A stretch of 64,000 nucleotides of DNA, taken from positions 620,001 through 684,000 of the forward strand of contig NZ_CP071868.1 of NCBI RefSeq assembly GCF_017569225.1, read 5' to 3'. Shown one piece after another: positions 11,032 through 21,500 of the stretch; position 1 is the stretch's first letter; every line of letters begins with the position of its first letter. Under the pieces are notes generated by a model. It ran no database searches, had not been told where the DNA came from, and saw only the letters and a program-made list of their open reading frames with translations. Source of the stretch: Pengzhenrongella sicca (GTDB taxonomy: Bacteria; Actinomycetota; Actinomycetes; Actinomycetales; Cellulomonadaceae). Both the position numbers and the translations under genes were made by a program.

Positions 11032-11952
11032 CTAGCGGAAGACGATCGTGCGGTGGCCGTTGAGCAGCACGCGGTGCTCGGCGTGCCAGCGCACGGCGCG
11101 GGCCAGGGCGCGGCGCTCGACGTCCTGACCTAGGCGCATCAGGTCGTCGACATGCCGGGTGTGGTCGACGCGCTCGACGTCCTGCTCGATGATCGGGCCC
11201 TCGTCGAGCTCGGCGGTGACGTAGTGGGCGGTCGCGCCGATGAGCTTGACGCCGCGCTCGTGCGCCTGGGCGTACGGTCGCGCGCCCTTGAAGCTCGGCA
11301 GGAACGAGTGGTGGATGTTGATCGCGCGGCCGGCCAGCGCGCGGCACAGGTCGTCCGAGAGGATCTGCATGTACCGGCCGAGCACGACGAGCTCGACGTC
11401 GAGCTCGGTGACGAGCGCGAGCAGCCGCGCCTCGGCGTCGGCGCGGGTCGGGCGCGTGACGGGCACGTGGTGGAACCCGATGCCGTAGAACGCCGCGAGC
11501 TCGGCGAGCACGGTGTGGTTGGACACCACCGCGACGATGTCGATCGGCAGGCCCTCCGAGCGCTGGCGGAACGCCAGGTCGTTGAGGCAGTGCTCGGCGG
11601 TCGAGCCCATGACGAGCGTGCGCACGGGCCGGCCGACGACGTCGAGGCTCCACGTCATGGCGAACCGGGTGCCGAGCTCCGCGAGGGCGGGCTCGAGCTC
11701 GGCGCGCACCACCGTCGTCTCGACCTGCACGCGCATGAAGAACAGGCCCGAGAGCGGGTCCCCGAACTGCTGCGACTCCGTGATGTTCCCGCCGTGCTCG
11801 GCGAGCAGGCCCGCGACGGCGAGCACGATGCCGGGCCGGTCGGGGCAGGACAGGATCAGGACCCAGTGGGTCAAACCGGGAGCGATCGGCCCGGGCGGCG
11901 TCGCGGCGGCGGCGGCAACAGGAGGGACGGCGGGTACCGAAACGTGGGACAC
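11032..11952 (-). CDS. purU: formyltetrahydrofolate deformylase
   Basis: A 306-residue cytosolic enzyme that hydrolyses 10-formyl-THF to formate and THF, balancing one-carbon and purine pools. An N-terminal ACT domain (ILSCPDRPGIVLAVAGLL, HGGNITESQQF) precedes the formyltransferase domain. The catalytic Asn-His-Asp set lies in AINIHHSFLPSF and GATAHYVTAELDEGPIIEQD. The GTG at 11952 (protein starting VSHVSVPAV) is chosen because the only longer start, at 12009, would run into the divergent GNAT gene. TACCCT lies eight bases upstream of this GTG. Its stop is six bases from that of the convergent amylase/pullulanase. With glyA and folD nearby it forms a folate-metabolism neighbourhood. Confidence 0.9.
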   Translation of the reverse strand: MSHVSVPAVPPVAAAAATPPGPIAPGLTHWVLILSCPDRPGIVLAVAGLLAEHGGNITESQQFGDPLSGLFFMRVQVETTVVRAELEPALAELGTRFAMTWSLDVVGRPVRTLVMGSTAEHCLNDLAFRQRSEGLPIDIVAVVSNHTVLAELAAFYGIGFHHVPVTRPTRADAEARLLALVTELDVELVVLGRYMQILSDDLCRALAGRAINIHHSFLPSFKGARPYAQAHERGVKLIGATAHYVTAELDEGPIIEQDVERVDHTRHVDDLMRLGQDVERRALARAVRWHAEHRVLLNGHRTIVFR

Positions 11953-11999
11953 GAGACCCGAGGGTAGTCGGGCCCCCGTGGGGCTGAGACGATGGACAC

Positions 12000-12572
12000 A
12001 TGAGCACACCCGACGTCACCATCCAGGTCGTCACCGATGAGGAGGCCGGGGAGCTGCTGACGCTCCGCCGAGCCGCGTTCGTGACCGAGGCTCAGCTGTA
12101 CGGCGACCCCAACATCCCGCCGCTGACCCAGACCCTGTCCGAGCTGCGCGCCGACCTCAAGGTCGAGGGCGTCCTGACCCTCGGCGCGCGCTCGGGGCAC
12201 CGGCTCGTCGGCTCGATCCGGGTCGTGTTCGAGGACAAGAAGGCCACGCTGGGCCGGCTCGCGGTCGCGCCCGACCTGCAGGGCAAGGGCATCGGCACCC
12301 AGCTCCTGTTCGCGATCCTGCCGCACATGCCCGAGGGCATCGAGGAGGTCTGGGTCTTCACCGGCAAGGACTCGGTGCAGAACCTCGCGCTGTACGCGAA
12401 GAACGGCTACGAGCACCAGTACGACCGCACCGCCGGCGACCTGACCTACGCCTACCTGCGCCGCATCCTCGGCGACGGCGACGGCGACGAGGTGGCCGAC
12501 GGCGACGACGGGCCGGACGACGGCGGGCTGGACGACGGCGCGACGCCCGTTGCTAGGCTGTCCCCGTCGTAA
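12000..12572 (+). CDS. GNAT family N-acetyltransferase
   Basis: A 190-residue acetyl-CoA-dependent N-acetyltransferase of unknown substrate. The acetyl-CoA loop is visible in [20 protein letters not shown] (about residues 81-100), followed by the fold's final strand region [10 protein letters not shown]. After residue 155 the protein ends in an acidic Asp/Gly-rich tail ([14 protein letters not shown]), which is unusual and low-complexity. It is divergent from purU with 47 bp between starts. The last codons and the TAA stop overlap the ZTP riboswitch that controls glyA, and the glyA promoter hexamer lies inside this reading frame. Confidence 0.85.
   Translation: MSTPDVTIQVVTDEEAGELLTLRRAAFVTEAQLYGDPNIPPLTQTLSELRADLKVEGVLTLGARSGHRLVGSIRVVFEDKKATLGRLAVAPDLQGKGIGTQLLFAILPHMPEGIEEVWVFTGKDSVQNLALYAKNGYEHQYDRTAGDLTYAYLRRILGDGDGDEVADGDDGPDDGGLDDGATPVARLSPS
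12554..12559 (+). promoter_or_regulatory. -10 element of glyA-folD, inside the GNAT gene
   Basis: TAGGCT places the transcription start near 12566, the first base of the riboswitch P1 strand. The hexamer lies 13 bases before the end of the GNAT reading frame. Confidence 0.55.
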
Positions 12573-12641
12573 CTGGCGCGGGTGGGTCACCACCGGGGAG
12601 CGACGCAGCAGCAGCAGACTTCGGGTCGTACGCCTGGGCCC
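12564..12641 (+). promoter_or_regulatory. ZTP (pfl) riboswitch aptamer upstream of glyA
   Basis: The RNA matches the pfl motif. GTCGTAACTGGC is followed by a GGTGG-GTCA-CCACC hairpin, CGGGGAGCGAC closes P1, and the conserved pseudoknot segment CGCCTGGGC lies at 12631-12639 after a variable linker. This class senses ZTP or ZMP, the alarmone of 10-formyl-THF shortage, and raises one-carbon gene expression, which fits glyA-folD downstream. The 79 bases after the aptamer hold GC-rich segments (CACCC/GGGTG and GCCCGG/CCGGGC) that could form the expression platform. There is no T run, so control of translation or Rho access is more likely than intrinsic termination. Confidence 0.9.
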
Positions 12642-12720
12642 CCGGTCACCCCGTGATGGCGGGTGGTGCCCGGACCGAACCCGGGATCGCCGCCGCTCGC
12701 CCCCAGCGCTGAGGAGAACC

Positions 12721-14007
12721 ATGAGCTCCGAGAACGAGAACGTCCTCGACCAGACCCTGGCCGAGCTGGACCCCGAGATCGCCGCGGTGCTCGAGAACGA
12801 GCTCACGCGCCAGCGCGACACCCTCGAGATGATCGCGAGCGAGAACTTCGTGCCGCGCGCCGTCCTGCAGGCGCAGGGCTCGGTGCTGACGAACAAGTAC
12901 GCCGAGGGCTACCCCGGCAAGCGCTACTACGGCGGCTGCGAGTACGTCGACGTCGCCGAGACCCTCGCGATCGACCGGGCCAAGGCGCTGTTCGGCGCCG
13001 AGCACGCGAACGTCCAGCCGCACTCGGGCGCGACGGCGAACGCGGCCGTGCTGCACGCCCTGATCAAGCCCGGCGACAAGATCCTCGGCCTCGAGCTCGC
13101 GCACGGCGGCCACCTCACGCACGGCATGAAGATCAACTTCTCGGGCAAGCTGTACGAGGTCGCGGCCTACGGCGTCGACCCCGACACCTTCCTCATCGAC
13201 ATGGACAAGGTGCGCGAGCAGGCGCTCGCGACCCGCCCCGACGTCATCATCGGCGGCTGGTCCGCGTACCCGCGGCACCTCGACTTCGCGGCGTTCCGCT
13301 CGATCGCCGACGAGGTCGGCGCGAAGCTTTGGGTCGACATGGCGCACTTCGCCGGCCTCGTCGCCGCCGGGCTGCACCCGAGCCCCGTGCCGTACTCCGA
13401 CGTGGTCTCCTCGACCGTGCACAAGACGATCGGCGGCCCGCGCTCGGGCTTCATCCTGTCGAAGGCCGAGCTCGCGCGGAAGATCGACTCGGCCGTCTTC
13501 CCCGGCCAGCAGGGCGGCCCGCTCATGCATGTGATCGCGGCCAAGGCGGTCTCGTTCAAGGTCGCCGCGACCGGCGCGTTCCGCGAGCGCCAGCAGCGCA
13601 CGATCGACGGCGCGCGGATCATCGCCGAGCGCCTGTCGGCCCCCGACCTCGCCGCTGCGGGCGTCTCGGTGCTCACGGGCGGCACCGACGTGCACCTCGT
13701 GCTCGTCGACCTGCGCCGGTCCCAGCTCGACGGCCAGCAGGCCGAGGACCTCCTGCACTCGGCCGGCATCACGGTCAACCGCAACGCGGTCCCGTTCGAC
13801 CCGCGCCCCCCGCGCGTCACGTCCGGCCTGCGGATCGGCACGCCCGCGCTCGCCACGCGCGGGTTCGGCGACGTCGAGTTCGCCGAGGTGGCCGAGATCA
13901 TCGCCGCGGCGCTCACCGCCGGCCAGGGCGCCGACATCGAGGCGCTGCGCGCGCGCGTCGCGAAGCTCACCGGCGCGTTCCCGCTCTATCCCGGCCTGCA
14001 GCAGTGA
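12721..14007 (+). CDS. glyA: serine hydroxymethyltransferase
   Basis: A 428-residue PLP enzyme that converts serine and THF to glycine and 5,10-methylene-THF, the main entry of one-carbon units. Family signatures are [25 protein letters not shown] and the PLP lysine Lys235 in [13 protein letters not shown]. The ATG at 12721 follows TGAGGAGAACC. A ZTP riboswitch lies directly upstream. The stop overlaps the start of folD (GTGA), so the two are translationally coupled: GlyA makes methylene-THF and FolD oxidises it to formyl-THF. The length and all recognised active-site motifs are normal. Confidence 0.97.
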   Translation: MSSENENVLDQTLAELDPEIAAVLENELTRQRDTLEMIASENFVPRAVLQAQGSVLTNKYAEGYPGKRYYGGCEYVDVAETLAIDRAKALFGAEHANVQPHSGATANAAVLHALIKPGDKILGLELAHGGHLTHGMKINFSGKLYEVAAYGVDPDTFLIDMDKVREQALATRPDVIIGGWSAYPRHLDFAAFRSIADEVGAKLWVDMAHFAGLVAAGLHPSPVPYSDVVSSTVHKTIGGPRSGFILSKAELARKIDSAVFPGQQGGPLMHVIAAKAVSFKVAATGAFRERQQRTIDGARIIAERLSAPDLAAAGVSVLTGGTDVHLVLVDLRRSQLDGQQAEDLLHSAGITVNRNAVPFDPRPPRVTSGLRIGTPALATRGFGDVEFAEVAEIIAAALTAGQGADIEALRARVAKLTGAFPLYPGLQQ

Positions 14008-14912
14008 GCGATCCGGGGTCGCACCGGGCGAGCGTGCTCGACGGCGCCGCGACCGCGCGCGCGATCAAGGGCGAGCTGACCGAGCGGGTCGCGGCGCTCG
14101 CGGCCCGCGGCGTCGTGCCCGGCCTCGGGACCGTGCTCGTCGGCGCCGACCCGGGCAGCCAGGCGTACGTGCGCGGCAAGCACCGCGACTGCGCCGAGGT
14201 CGGGATCGCGTCGCTGCGCGAGGACCTGCCCGCGACCGCGTCGCAGGCCGACATCGAGGCCGCCGTCGCGCGCCTGAACGCCGACCCGGCCTGCACGGGG
14301 TTCATCGTGCAGCTGCCGCTGCCTGCCGGGATCGACACGAACCGCGTGCTCGAGCTCGTCGACCCCGCCAAGGACGCCGACGGCCTGCACCCGACCAACC
14401 TCGGCCGCCTCGTGCTGCGGGTCAACGGGCCGATCGACTCTCCGCTGCCGTGCACGCCGCGCGGCATCCTGGAGCTGCTGGTGCGGCACGGCATCTCGCT
14501 TGCCGGCCAGGACGTCGTCGTCGTCGGGCGCGGCACGACGGTGGGCCGCACGATCGGGCTGCTGCTCACGCGGCGCGAGTTCAACGCCACGGTCACGCTC
14601 ACCCACACGGGCACGCACGACCTGGCCGAGCACACCCGGCACGCCGACATCATCGTCGCCGCCGCCGGCGTGCCCGGGATCATCACCGCCGACCTGGTCA
14701 AGCCGGGCGCGATCGTGCTCGACGTCGGCGTGACGCGCGTCGTGAGCCCCGGGACCGGCTCGACCACCCTCGTCGGCGACGTCGACCCGCGCGTCGCCGA
14801 GGTCGCGGGCTGGCTCTCGCCGAACCCGGGCGGCGTGGGGCCGATGACGCGCGCGATGCTGCTCGCCAACGTGGTCGAGGCAGCGGAGCGGGCGGTCATC
14901 GCCGCCGGTTGA
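14004..14912 (+). CDS. folD: bifunctional methylene-THF dehydrogenase/methenyl-THF cyclohydrolase
   Basis: A 302-residue enzyme that takes 5,10-methylene-THF to 10-formyl-THF in two steps with NADP+. Key residues are Tyr55 and Lys59 in the YVRGK pattern, the substrate-binding run [20 protein letters not shown], and the cofactor site [17 protein letters not shown]. The C-terminal signature is [14 protein letters not shown]. The GTG start at 14004 overlaps the glyA stop by four bases. The usual VVGRS of FolD reads VVGRG here, a substitution in the nucleotide-binding loop. Together with purU, formed on the other side of the GNAT gene, it frames 10-formyl-THF turnover. Confidence 0.95.
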   Translation: MSDPGSHRASVLDGAATARAIKGELTERVAALAARGVVPGLGTVLVGADPGSQAYVRGKHRDCAEVGIASLREDLPATASQADIEAAVARLNADPACTGFIVQLPLPAGIDTNRVLELVDPAKDADGLHPTNLGRLVLRVNGPIDSPLPCTPRGILELLVRHGISLAGQDVVVVGRGTTVGRTIGLLLTRREFNATVTLTHTGTHDLAEHTRHADIIVAAAGVPGIITADLVKPGAIVLDVGVTRVVSPGTGSTTLVGDVDPRVAEVAGWLSPNPGGVGPMTRAMLLANVVEAAERAVIAAG

Positions 14913-15010
14913 CGCGTTCCCGGGCCTCGGCGGGCGATCCGTCGGTGGTGGGCGACGGGTTTTGCTCAACTGCCCCTGTGATCGTCCGATCTGAGTCCAG
15001 GGGGGTGCGT

Positions 15011-16885
15011 ATGCCGGAGGGACGTCGACGGGCCGCGGCTGGGCTGGGCCGTTCCGCGCGCGCGCTCCGACGCCGGGACGTGGCGGCCCTCGACGACGCC
15101 CTCGGCAAGCTCGCCGAGGCGCACGTCGAGCTCGCGGAGGCGCACATCGAGCTCGACCGCCGGCAGGGGTTCACCGAGGCGCTGCTCGAGACGATCGACG
15201 TCGGCATCGTGTCCTGCGACGCCGACGGGCTCTTCGTGCTGAGCAACCGGGCCGAGCGGGCGATGTTCGGCCTCACCACGGGGCTCGCCGGGCTGCGACC
15301 GGAGCACCTGCCGGGGCTCTTTGAGGTGCGCGACGCCGCGGGCGACCTGCTCGCCGTCGAGGAGTACCCGCTGCTGCGCGCCCTGCGCGGCGAGGACGTC
15401 GCCCAGGTGGAGGTGCTCGTCGGGCCGCCCGCCGGCCCTCTGCGCGAGGTCGTCGTACGCGGCAGCCGGATCCTCGGCCCCGACGGCGAGCTGCTCGGGG
15501 CGGTCGCCGCCCTGGCCGACGTGAGCGCCGAGCGGGTCGCGCTGCGCGCGCTCGCGCAGGAGCGCCACAACCTCGACGAGGCGCAGCGGCTCGGCCAGCT
15601 CGGCGGGTTCGAGCACGACCTCACGGAAGGGACCTGGACGTTCTCCGACCAGCTCTGCGCGCTCTGGGGATTGGCCCCCGGCCCGCTCGGGGCCGAGGCG
15701 TTCGGGGCGTTCATCGTCGCGGAGGACCTCGACAGCACGGCGCGGGCGTGGCGCGCCTCGACCGGCGTCGGCGGGAAGCACGACTTCGAGTTCCGCATCC
15801 GCCGGGCCGACGACGGCGCGGAGCGGGTCCTGCGCGCGCGGATCGAGGTGCAGCTGGACGCCGACGGCCGCCCCACCCAGATCCGCGGGACGCACCTGGA
15901 CATCACCGAACTGGTCGTCGCGCAGCGCGCGACCGAGCAGGCCCACGCGTTCTCCGCCGCCATCCTCGCCGCGAGCCCGGACGACACGATCGTCACGGAC
16001 CTGGCGACCGGCGCGGTCGTCTACGTCTCGCCTGGGCGGCACCTTTTGGGCCGAACCTCGGCGGAGCTCGTGGAGCTCGGCGCACGCATCGGGACGGAGA
16101 TCGTGCACCCGGATGACCTGCCGCGCCTGCAGGCGCTGCGCCTCGAGGCGGCGGACTGCCCCGACGGGGGCTCGCTGCGGCTGCGCATGCGCGGCCTGCA
16201 TCGCGACGGCGAGTGGCGCTGGCTGGACTACCGTGCGACGCCGTTCCGCCGGGACGGCGCCGGCCGCGTCCTCGAGGTGCTCGCCGTGATCCGGGACGTC
16301 ACCGACCTCGTGCACGCCGAGGAGCAGCTCACGCACGCGGCGCTGCACGACAGCCTCACTGGCCTGCCGAACCGGGCGCTGCTGGTGGACCGGCTCGAGG
16401 CCGCGCTCGACCGCTCGCGCCGCGACGAGCGCGAGATCGCGGTCCTGTTCTGCGACCTCGACGGGTTCAAGGACGTGAACGACACCGGCGGGCACTCGGC
16501 GGGGGACGCCGTCCTGCGGGAGACCGCGCGGCGGCTGCGCGACGCCGTGCGCTCGGTCGACCTCGTCGCGCGGGTCGGAGGCGACGAGTTCGTCGTCGTC
16601 GTCGAGCCCTGGAACCGCGACGACACGAGCGAGCCGGCCGTGCCGGCGCGCACGTTCGCGGTGGCGCTCGCCGACCGGATCGTGCGGGCGCTGCGGGAAC
16701 CGCTCACTGTCCGCGGCCTCGACCACGTCGTGACGGCGAGCATCGGCATCACGTACGTGAGCGTCGCCGCCGGCTCGGTCGCCGTCACGGTCGACGAGGT
16801 GCTGCACCACGCGGACGCCGCGATGTACCGGGCCAAGGTCGGGGGCAAGGACCGGTACGAGATCGTCGAGCTCGGCTCGCGGTAG
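15011..16885 (+). CDS. PAS-GGDEF diguanylate cyclase
   Basis: A 624-residue sensor that should make cyclic di-GMP from two GTP. Residues 30-52 are a short coiled-coil-like stretch. PAS-type regions follow at about 53-185, 195-300 and 313-425, the last including the PAC-like EWRWLDYRATPF. The GGDEF domain begins at HAALHDSLTGLPNRALL (about 440). The active motif GGDEF is at 523-527 and an inhibitory-site RxxD (RSVD, 514-517) lies the expected five residues before it, so product feedback is likely. There are no membrane segments, so it is a cytosolic sensor of unknown signal. The ATG at 15011 follows a G-rich ribosome binding site. It is convergent with the lipoprotein gene. Confidence 0.92.
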   Translation: MPEGRRRAAAGLGRSARALRRRDVAALDDALGKLAEAHVELAEAHIELDRRQGFTEALLETIDVGIVSCDADGLFVLSNRAERAMFGLTTGLAGLRPEHLPGLFEVRDAAGDLLAVEEYPLLRALRGEDVAQVEVLVGPPAGPLREVVVRGSRILGPDGELLGAVAALADVSAERVALRALAQERHNLDEAQRLGQLGGFEHDLTEGTWTFSDQLCALWGLAPGPLGAEAFGAFIVAEDLDSTARAWRASTGVGGKHDFEFRIRRADDGAERVLRARIEVQLDADGRPTQIRGTHLDITELVVAQRATEQAHAFSAAILAASPDDTIVTDLATGAVVYVSPGRHLLGRTSAELVELGARIGTEIVHPDDLPRLQALRLEAADCPDGGSLRLRMRGLHRDGEWRWLDYRATPFRRDGAGRVLEVLAVIRDVTDLVHAEEQLTHAALHDSLTGLPNRALLVDRLEAALDRSRRDEREIAVLFCDLDGFKDVNDTGGHSAGDAVLRETARRLRDAVRSVDLVARVGGDEFVVVVEPWNRDDTSEPAVPARTFAVALADRIVRALREPLTVRGLDHVVTASIGITYVSVAAGSVAVTVDEVLHHADAAMYRAKVGGKDRYEIVELGSR

Positions 16886-16912
16886 GGCCGGCTACGCGGT
16901 AGGGCCGGCTAC
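16879..16912. repeat. 17-bp tandem duplication carrying both convergent stop codons
   Basis: GCGGTAGGGCCGGCTAC occurs twice head to tail (16879-16895, 16896-16912). The first copy contains the cyclase TAG and the second contains the lipoprotein's stop (TAG on the minus strand). Confidence 0.9.
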
Positions 16913-18381
16913 CTGCCAGCTGGGAGCGCGTTCCAGGTGCTCTCCACGAGCTCCCGGGCGGCGGCGTCGACCGCTGACTCGCGTTCGGCCCCCAGGGACG
17001 ACTCGATGGACACCTGGTCGGCCGCCTCGAACGACACCCGGGTCGACGTGCGCGTGTCCTCGGTCATGGTCAGCGTGACCGTCGTGCCCGCCGCGACCAT
17101 GGACTTGACCGTGCGGAGCAGGGCGTCGAGGCCGTCCGTGTCGCCGGCCTCGACCGTGAACTCCGCGGTGGGCGCGGACTCGGCCGTCCTGATCTCGAGC
17201 GGCCCGAACGCCGATGTCGCGCGGGCGAACGCGAGCGCGTCGTCGAGGTCGGCCGGCGCCGCGGCGAGCGCGAACGCGCGCTGGCCGCGCTGCGGCGTCG
17301 GCGTCTGGATCTCCACGGCGAACGCCGTCCCCGCTGGCGCCTTCGCTGGCGACTTCGCCTGCGCCTGCCCGATGGCGGCGGCGATCGACTGCGCCGTCTC
17401 CAGGTCCGCCGCGGTGTACGTGATCGAGGCGGGACGCGCCACGATCTGCTCGACGCCGTCGAGCGTGGCGGTCGCGGCGAGCAGCGCATCCGTGATCGCG
17501 GCGTTGGCGGAGGCGTCGCCGGACGAGTCGCCGGACCCGTCGTCGAACCCGCTGCGGGTCACGACGCCCCCGTTCACAGCGAGCGCGACGCCGGCGGCTC
17601 CGGGGGCACTGCGGGCGAGGGCGGTCGCGGCGGCCGCGTCGGCGTAGCGCTCGACGCGGATCGCGGCGGTGCCGGGCGCCAGCTCGGCGGCCGTCACAGT
17701 GAGCTGCGCCGCCACCGCAGAGTAGGCCGCGATCGCGCCGTCGAGGCTTCCCGCGGCCCCGTCGGCGGTGCGCGTGGAGACGGTGCGGAGGCCGTCGGCG
17801 CTCGACGCGACGACCGCGGCGTCGCGGTAGAACGGGTCGCTAGAGACGAGGTCCTGGCCCGTGCGGAGCGTCTCGAGGAACGACGTCCCCGCGGCGGCGG
17901 TGAGACCGATCGAGCCGCCGGCGTCCCGCGCGGCGTTGAGCTCGAGGCGCGCGCCGCCCAGGAGCGGGTCGTCGCGCAGCCCGGTGAACACGCGCATCTC
18001 CTCGCCGTTGGTCGCGCGGGTGTCCACGACCTCGAGCGCGAAGCCGCCGACGGCCACCGTGACGGAGGTCCAGGTCAGGGCGGTGGTCGTGTGCTCGTTC
18101 TGGTACGCGCCGATGAGGTCGACGATCTCGCCGACCCGCTCGTCGCTCGTGCCCGGCTCGAGCTCGACGGTGGCGTCCGCGGTGCCCGTGAACGGCAGCG
18201 TGTTGTTGCCTCCCGGGTCGACCGAGAGCACGCCCGGGACCTCGGCCAGCTCGGCGGAGAAGTCCGTGCCCGCCTCCGTCGCCGCATTCGCGCGGCAGGA
18301 CGAGAGGGTGCCGGCCAGCAGGAGCGTCGCCACCGTCACGACGACCGCCCGCGCCACGACCTGAGATCGGATCTCGACCAC
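16909..18381 (-). CDS. putative lipoprotein of unknown family
   Basis: I do not recognise this 490-residue protein. It begins with a lipoprotein signal peptide: a hydrophobic run AVVVTVATLLLAG and the lipobox LSSC with Cys29 as lipidation site. The mature part is Ala/Thr/Val-rich with no transmembrane segment and looks like several repeated alpha/beta modules with recurring short acidic patches; GFDDGSGDSSGDAS (about residues 270-285) is a flexible linker. The GTG at 18381 has AAGGG almost touching it, and GTG 18357 would also give a complete signal peptide. It is divergent from the secreted nuclease with 205 bp between starts, and convergent with the diguanylate cyclase. Confidence 0.75.
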   Translation of the reverse strand: MVEIRSQVVARAVVVTVATLLLAGTLSSCRANAATEAGTDFSAELAEVPGVLSVDPGGNNTLPFTGTADATVELEPGTSDERVGEIVDLIGAYQNEHTTTALTWTSVTVAVGGFALEVVDTRATNGEEMRVFTGLRDDPLLGGARLELNAARDAGGSIGLTAAAGTSFLETLRTGQDLVSSDPFYRDAAVVASSADGLRTVSTRTADGAAGSLDGAIAAYSAVAAQLTVTAAELAPGTAAIRVERYADAAAATALARSAPGAAGVALAVNGGVVTRSGFDDGSGDSSGDASANAAITDALLAATATLDGVEQIVARPASITYTAADLETAQSIAAAIGQAQAKSPAKAPAGTAFAVEIQTPTPQRGQRAFALAAAPADLDDALAFARATSAFGPLEIRTAESAPTAEFTVEAGDTDGLDALLRTVKSMVAAGTTVTLTMTEDTRTSTRVSFEAADQVSIESSLGAERESAVDAAARELVESTWNALPAGR

Positions 18382-18586
18382 CCCCTTGGGTCAGCGTGCC
18401 ATGTCGTCCGCAGGTCCCCGTCGTGCCCGTTCACCCTGCAATCCAGAGGGATCTGCACAAGGATCGTTGTTGGGCCGAACTTCACCCGCTGTTTCACCCG
18501 GCGGGGCATGCTGACGCCGAACGGATTTGTGCCGCTGGCCAACCTGCGACGGTGTGCCGCCGTCGAGAAAATCGAGGGATCGACAG

Positions 18587-21500
18587 ATGCAGGCAGTGAC
18601 TGAACGTCGAGTCCGGGGGGCGGGTGCCGTGACGGCAGCCGCCCTCACCGCGCTAGCCGTGAGCCTCGCGGGGGTGGCGCCGGCTGGGGCCGCCGTCTCG
18701 CCCACGAGCCAGGTCGTGATCAACGAGGTCTACGGCGGCGGCGGCAACTCGGGAGCGACGTTCCGCAGCGACTTCATCGAGCTCGCCAACACCGGGACGA
18801 CGGCGGTCGACGTGTCCGGCTGGTCCGTCCAGTACGGCTCCGCCGCGGGCACGTCCTGGGCCACGACCCCGCTCACAGGCTCGATCCCGGCCGGCGCGAC
18901 CTACCTCGTCCAGCAGGCCACCGGGGCCGGCGGCACCGTCGACCTCCCCGCGCCGGACGCGACGGGCACCCTCGCGATGAGCGGCACCGCCGGCAAGGTC
19001 GCGCTCTCGTCCAGCGCGTCCGCCCTCACGTGCGCCACGACGGCGTGCGCCACGGCCGCCGACGTCGTCGACCTCGTCGGCTACGGCGCCACCGCCACGG
19101 CCTTCGCGGGGACCGGGCCCGCCCCGGCGCCCAGCAACACGAACTCGATCTCCCGCACGGCGTTCGCGAACACCGCGAACAACGCCGCCGACTTCCTCGC
19201 CGGCGCCCCGACCCCGCAGCCGTCCGGCGCGACCGGCGAGGAGCCCGGCGACCCCGTCGCGGCGACCATCCTCGAGATCCAGGGCCCGGGCGCCACCAGC
19301 CCGCTCGCCGGCCAGGCCGTGATCACCACTGGCGTCGTCACTGCGGCCTACCCGACCGGCGGGTACTTCGGGTTCGCGATCCAGACCCCCGGCTCGGGCG
19401 GCGACACGGACCTCGCGGCCCGGACGTCGTCGGACGGCCTGTTCGTCTACCAGGCCAGCGGCGGCGCACCCACCGTCGCGATCGGCGACCACGTGCAGGT
19501 CACCGGCACCGTCAGCGAGTTCGCCGGCCTCACCGAGCTCACGGTCGCCGACGCCACCGGGTACGAGGTGCTGCCCGACGCGGCGGCGCCGGTCGCACCC
19601 GTGACCGTCGCGTGGCCCGCGACCGACGCCGACCGCGAGAAGCTCGAGTCCATGCTGTTCGCCCCCACCGGCGCGTACACGGTGACCGACACCTACTCCA
19701 CCAACCAGTACGGCGAGGTCGGCCTCGCGTTCGGCGACACGCCGCTCGTGCAGCCGACCGAGGTCGGCGCGCCCGGCTCGGCCGAGGCCGCGGCGACGGC
19801 CGAGAGCAACGCCGCGCGCGGCGTCGTCCTCGACGACGGCGCCTCGACGAACTTCCTCAGCGCCGCGAACACCGGCCAGACGCCGCCGTACGTGTCCCTG
19901 ACGAACCCCGTCCGGGTCGGCGCGGCGGCGCAGTTCTCCCGCCCCGTCGTCGTCGACTACCGCAACGACACCTGGAAGCTGAACCCGACCGCGCAGGTCA
20001 CGTCCGCCACGGCCGACGCGGACCGCGTGACGTTCAAGAACACCCGGACCGACGCCCCCGACGCCACGGCGCTCGCGGGCGCGGACCTCACCGTCGCGTC
20101 GTTCAACGTGCTCAACTACTTCACCACCCTCGGGGCCGACGTCGCGGGCTGCACCCCGTACGCCGACCGCGCGGGCACCGGCATCACCGTGCGCGAGTGC
20201 CCGGGCAACGGCCCGCGCGGCGCGTGGGACGGCGCGAGCCTGCAGCGCCAGCAGGACAAGATCGTCACGGCGATCAACGCGACCGAGGCCGACGTCGTCG
20301 GCCTGATGGAGATCGAGAACTCCGCGGCCGTCGACGGCGTCGCGAGCACCGACGAGGCGCTCGCGGCCCTGACCGACGCCCTCAACGCCGCGGCCGGCGC
20401 GGGCACCTGGGCCTTCGTGCCGTCGTCGGCCGACCTGCCGGACCCGGCCGAGCAGGACGTCATCACCAACGCGCTGATCTACCGCCCCGCGGCGGTCGAG
20501 CGCGTCGGTGCCTCCCGCGCGCTGGGCGACCAGAGCGGCGACGGCCAGGCGTTCGTGAACGCGCGCGAGCCGATCGGCCAGGCGTTCGCGCCGGTCGGCG
20601 GCGGCGAGGCGTTCTTCGTCGCGGTCAACCACTTCAAGTCCAAGGGCTCGGCCGGCCCGCTCCCGGGCGACGCCGACGCGGGCGACGGGCAGGGCGCGTC
20701 CAACGCGTCCCGCGTCGCGCAGGCCACGGCGGTGCGCGACTGGGTCCCGACGGTGCTCGACGACTACGCCGACCCGATCGAGGACGTCGCGCTGCTCGGC
20801 GACTTCAACTCCTACACGCAGGAGGACCCGCTGCAGGTGCTCTACGCCGCCGGGTACACCGACGCGGGGAGCGCGTTCGCCGCGGGCCAGTACTCGTACA
20901 GCTTCTCGGGCCAGTCCGGGTCGCTCGACCACGTGCTGCTCAACGAGGGCTTCCGGGCGCGCGCCACGGGCGCGGACATCTGGGAGATCAACTCGCCCGA
21001 GTCGGTCGCGCTCGAGTACAGCCGGTACAACGCGCACGGCACGCTGTTCTACGACACGTCCGCCTACCGCTCCTCCGACCACGACCCGGTCGTCGTCGGC
21101 TTCGCGGCCACCGAGACCGTCGCGGTGAACCTGCTCAACATCAACGACTTCCACGGCCGGATCGACGCGAACACCGTGAAGTTCGCGGGCACGGTCGAGC
21201 AGCTGCGGGCCGCCGGCGGCGAGGACAGCACGCTGTTCCTGTCGGCGGGGGACAACATCGGCGCGTCGCTGTTCGCGTCGTCGTCCCAGCAGGACCAGCC
21301 GACCATCGACGTGCTGAACGAGCTCGAGCTGGCGGCCTCCGCCGTCGGCAACCACGAGTTCGACCAGGGCTACGCCGACCTCACCGACCGGGTGATCGCC
21401 GGCGGCACCAACGCGACCTGGGACTACCTGGGCGCGAACGTGTACACGGCGGGCACCACGACGCCGGCGCTCGACGAGTACGCGCTGTTCGAGGTGAGTG

